From: UBA10649 sp963755335
Lineage (GTDB): Bacteria; Actinomycetota; Actinomycetes; S36-B12
Assembly (NCBI GenBank): GCA_963755335.1
Contig: CAVWJW010000003.1
Span: forward strand, 62,001 to 126,000
DNA: 64,000 nt
Direction of reading: 5' to 3'
This document shows, in pieces, positions 62,214-64,000 of this stretch. Positions within the stretch are counted from its first letter, which is position 1. Each line of letters starts with the position of its first letter. The position numbers were made by a program, and so were the translations under genes. The notes below the pieces were generated by a model, which was not told the origin of the DNA, made no database searches, and was given only the letters and a program-made list of their open reading frames with translations.

Positions 62214-64000
62214 ATGGACTTCGGGGTCCTGGGCTCGTTGAGCGTGACTGACCGGGGGAACAGCGTCCCCCTCGGCGGTCCGATCCAGCGACGGCTCCTC
62301 GCAGCTCTCATCGCCCACTCGCCGAACCCGGTCTCGTCGGAGACGCTCGTCGACGATGTGTGGGGCGAGTCCGCCCCGGCCACGGCGGTGCGGACGCTGC
62401 ACAGTCACGTGGCGAGGCTGCGCGATGCACTCGGCCGCGAATCCACGCATGCGATCGAGACGGTCGACAGCCGCTACCTGCTGCCGCTGCGGCGCGACGA
62501 CGTGGACGCCTGGGTCTTCGAGGATCTCGTCAGGTCGGCGACGACGAACGGCCATGGGCCGGCCGAAGCAGCCACGGTGCTGCGACAGGCGCTGGGACTG
62601 TGGCGGGGTCCGGCCTATGGCGAGTTCGTCGGTGCGCCGTTCGCCGACGCCGAGAGCCGTCGGCTCGAATCACTGCGCGAGAGTGCCCTCGAGTCGGCGA
62701 TCGATGCGGACCTCGCTGCCGGTCAGGGAGCGGGCCTCGTGCCCGAGCTCGAGGCCCTCGTCGTCGAGCACCCGTTCCGCGAGCGGCTGTGGTCGGCACT
62801 TGTCGTCGCTCTCTATCGTGCGGGTCGGCAGGCTGACGCGCTCGATGCCTACCAGCGGGCGCGGGCCGTGCTGGGCGACGAGCTGGGCGTGGATCCCGGG
62901 CCGGAGCTGCGCGCGGTCGAGGCGAAGGTCCTCGCGCAGGACCCGTCGTTGCTGACCGCCCCGCCCACGCGCGTGTACGCCTGCCCGTGGAAGGGGCTGG
63001 CGTCCTACGAGCCCGGGGATGCCGACTTCTTCGTCGGCCGGGACCACGTCGTCAACGAGGTCATCGCACGGCTCGTGGACTACTCGGTGGTGATCGTCAC
63101 CGGACCATCGGGCTCGGGGAAGTCCTCCCTCGTGCGCGCCGGCGTTCTGCCGGCCCTGGCGGCGGGCGCGATCATCGGCTCTGGCGAGTGGCGCGTGACC
63201 CTGCTGACTCCGGGAGCGCGACCCCTCGAGTCCGTCCGCCGTGCGGTCGCGGACGCTCCCGATGTCCTGGTGATCGACCCAGGCGATGACCTGCTCGCGG
63301 TCACCGGCGCGGACGACGTGGTGCCGATAGCCGACGCGCTGCGCGATGCCGTGCGAGAAGGCCTCCGGATCGTCATGACGCTGCGCGGCGATCTCTATGG
63401 ACGGCTGACCGAGCTCAACTCGCTGGCCCCGCGTGCCGGTGCCGGCACCGTCCTGGTCGGTCCGCCGTCGGACAGCGAGCTGCGCCAGGTCGTCGAGCTG
63501 CCTGCGCGGCGGGTCGGTCTGGACGTCGAGCCGGCGCTGGTGGACGCGGTCGTGTCGGACGTGACCGGCCGGCCGGCCTCCCTGCCCCTGATGTCGACGG
63601 CCCTCGTGCGGACGTGGGAGCGGAGGGAGGGCGGACGGCTGACCCTCGCCGGCTACGTCGCGGCAGGCGGCACCGCGTCGGCGTTGGAGCGACTCGCCGA
63701 GGAGGCATACGCCTCCATGTCGGACGAGGAGCGCGTCGCGGCTCGACGCATCCTGCTGCGCCTGGTCGTCAACGACGACGGACTGTGGCGGCGCCGACGC
63801 GTCGCGATCGCCGAGGCAGCCCCTGACAACGACGGGGTGGCCCAGAACGCCTTGCGCTCCCTGAGCGATCACCGGCTCGTCTCCCTCGATGTCGGCGAGG
63901 TGCAGCTGTCGCACGAGGCGCTCACGAGCGCCTGGCCGAGATTCGCCTCGTGGCTTGCGGAACGCGAGCAGACGGCCGGAGTCATCGACCACCTGACGGC
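62214..64000 (+). CDS. BTAD-domain regulator fused to an nSTAND NTPase (AfsR/SARP-like), 3' end outside the window
   Basis: At least 595 residues, open at the right edge. Residues 1-95 are an OmpR-type DNA-binding domain (VPLGGPIQRRLLAALIAHSP, TAVRTLHSHVARLRDALG). About 98-240 is the bacterial transcriptional activation (BTAD) helical domain. Then PWKGLASYEPGDADFFVGR leads into a STAND P-loop GPSGSGKSS at about 296-304, with a Walker B-like VLVIDPGDD. In relatives WD40 or TPR repeats follow. ATP-driven assembly on a signal would switch a target operon. TACCAT lies five bases before ATG. Confidence 0.85.
   Translation, partial: MDFGVLGSLSVTDRGNSVPLGGPIQRRLLAALIAHSPNPVSSETLVDDVWGESAPATAVRTLHSHVARLRDALGRESTHAIETVDSRYLLPLRRDDVDAWVFEDLVRSATTNGHGPAEAATVLRQALGLWRGPAYGEFVGAPFADAESRRLESLRESALESAIDADLAAGQGAGLVPELEALVVEHPFRERLWSALVVALYRAGRQADALDAYQRARAVLGDELGVDPGPELRAVEAKVLAQDPSLLTAPPTRVYACPWKGLASYEPGDADFFVGRDHVVNEVIARLVDYSVVIVTGPSGSGKSSLVRAGVLPALAAGAIIGSGEWRVTLLTPGARPLESVRRAVADAPDVLVIDPGDDLLAVTGADDVVPIADALRDAVREGLRIVMTLRGDLYGRLTELNSLAPRAGAGTVLVGPPSDSELRQVVELPARRVGLDVEPALVDAVVSDVTGRPASLPLMSTALVRTWERREGGRLTLAGYVAAGGTASALERLAEEAYASMSDEERVAARRILLRLVVNDDGLWRRRRVAIAEAAPDNDGVAQNALRSLSDHRLVSLDVGEVQLSHEALTSAWPRFASWLAEREQTAGVIDHLT

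Overview
The window is GC-rich actinobacterial chromosome. Three things point that way: the coproporphyrin-type haem genes (hemY, hemH and hemQ), a truncated haemoglobin with an EttA and a DUF222-HNH protein, and many start codons placed 6-8 bases after a TANNNT -10 box with no ribosome binding site (leaderless genes). The gene set fits the Propionibacteriales, perhaps Nocardioidaceae (Aeromicrobium- or Nocardioides-like); that placement is inference. Genes are dense, and many neighbours overlap by four bases (ATGA or GTGA).

Layout. 0-2.6 kb: tail of a wax-ester-synthase-like gene and a HerA-like ATPase. 2.7-15.9 kb: haem synthesis. hemY, an AhbD/NirJ-like radical SAM gene and a VOC gene form one overlapping unit. 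After a DinB and an HNH gene come the minus-strand hemE-hemQ-hemH operon and, divergent from it, hemA-hemC-hemD-hemB-hemL. Together these cover glutamyl-tRNA to haem by the coproporphyrin route, except for the steps made elsewhere. 16-23.4 kb: a hexose-6-phosphate mutarotase, a LacI regulator, then three signalling proteins (PAS-GGDEF, LuxR type, multi-PAS with a C-terminal winged helix). 23.9-26.8 kb: a GT-C membrane glycosyltransferase and a secreted beta-helix-like protein. 26.8-28.6 kb: a small accessory island of short genes, with three tandem copies of a zinc-ribbon-like protein and gene remnants, lying against the 3' end of a tRNA-Arg gene.

28.8-34.7 kb: assimilatory sulfite reduction. 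sirA-cysH-cobA/cysG-sirB are translationally coupled and followed by an MFS transporter. They are preceded by a leaderless 25-residue leader peptide ending in ACR and by a hairpin with a T-tract, a cysteine-attenuator layout. 35-39.5 kb: a tail-less SSB, small secreted and membrane proteins, EttA, a thioesterase. 39.5-46.2 kb: a minus-strand chain of five overlapping genes (prolyl oligopeptidase, MscS channel, SDR-DUF2867, truncated haemoglobin, GH13 glucosidase). It diverges from amidase-malQ through a 12-bp palindrome that gives both strands a -10 box. 50.4-51.5 kb: a DUF559-type gene flanked by two copies of a palindromic repeat. 51.5-62.2 kb: PepN, DUF429, Nei, a methyltransferase, a cysteine-desulfurase-like protein, a molybdopterin oxidoreductase with cytochrome b, a zinc metallopeptidase and small proteins. 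The window ends inside a BTAD-nSTAND regulator.

Sixteen otherwise normal reading-frame breaks, in twelve genes, can all be repaired by deleting a single base. Such one-sided errors look like insertion-type sequencing error, not gene decay, so I annotate these genes as functional but interrupted in this assembly.
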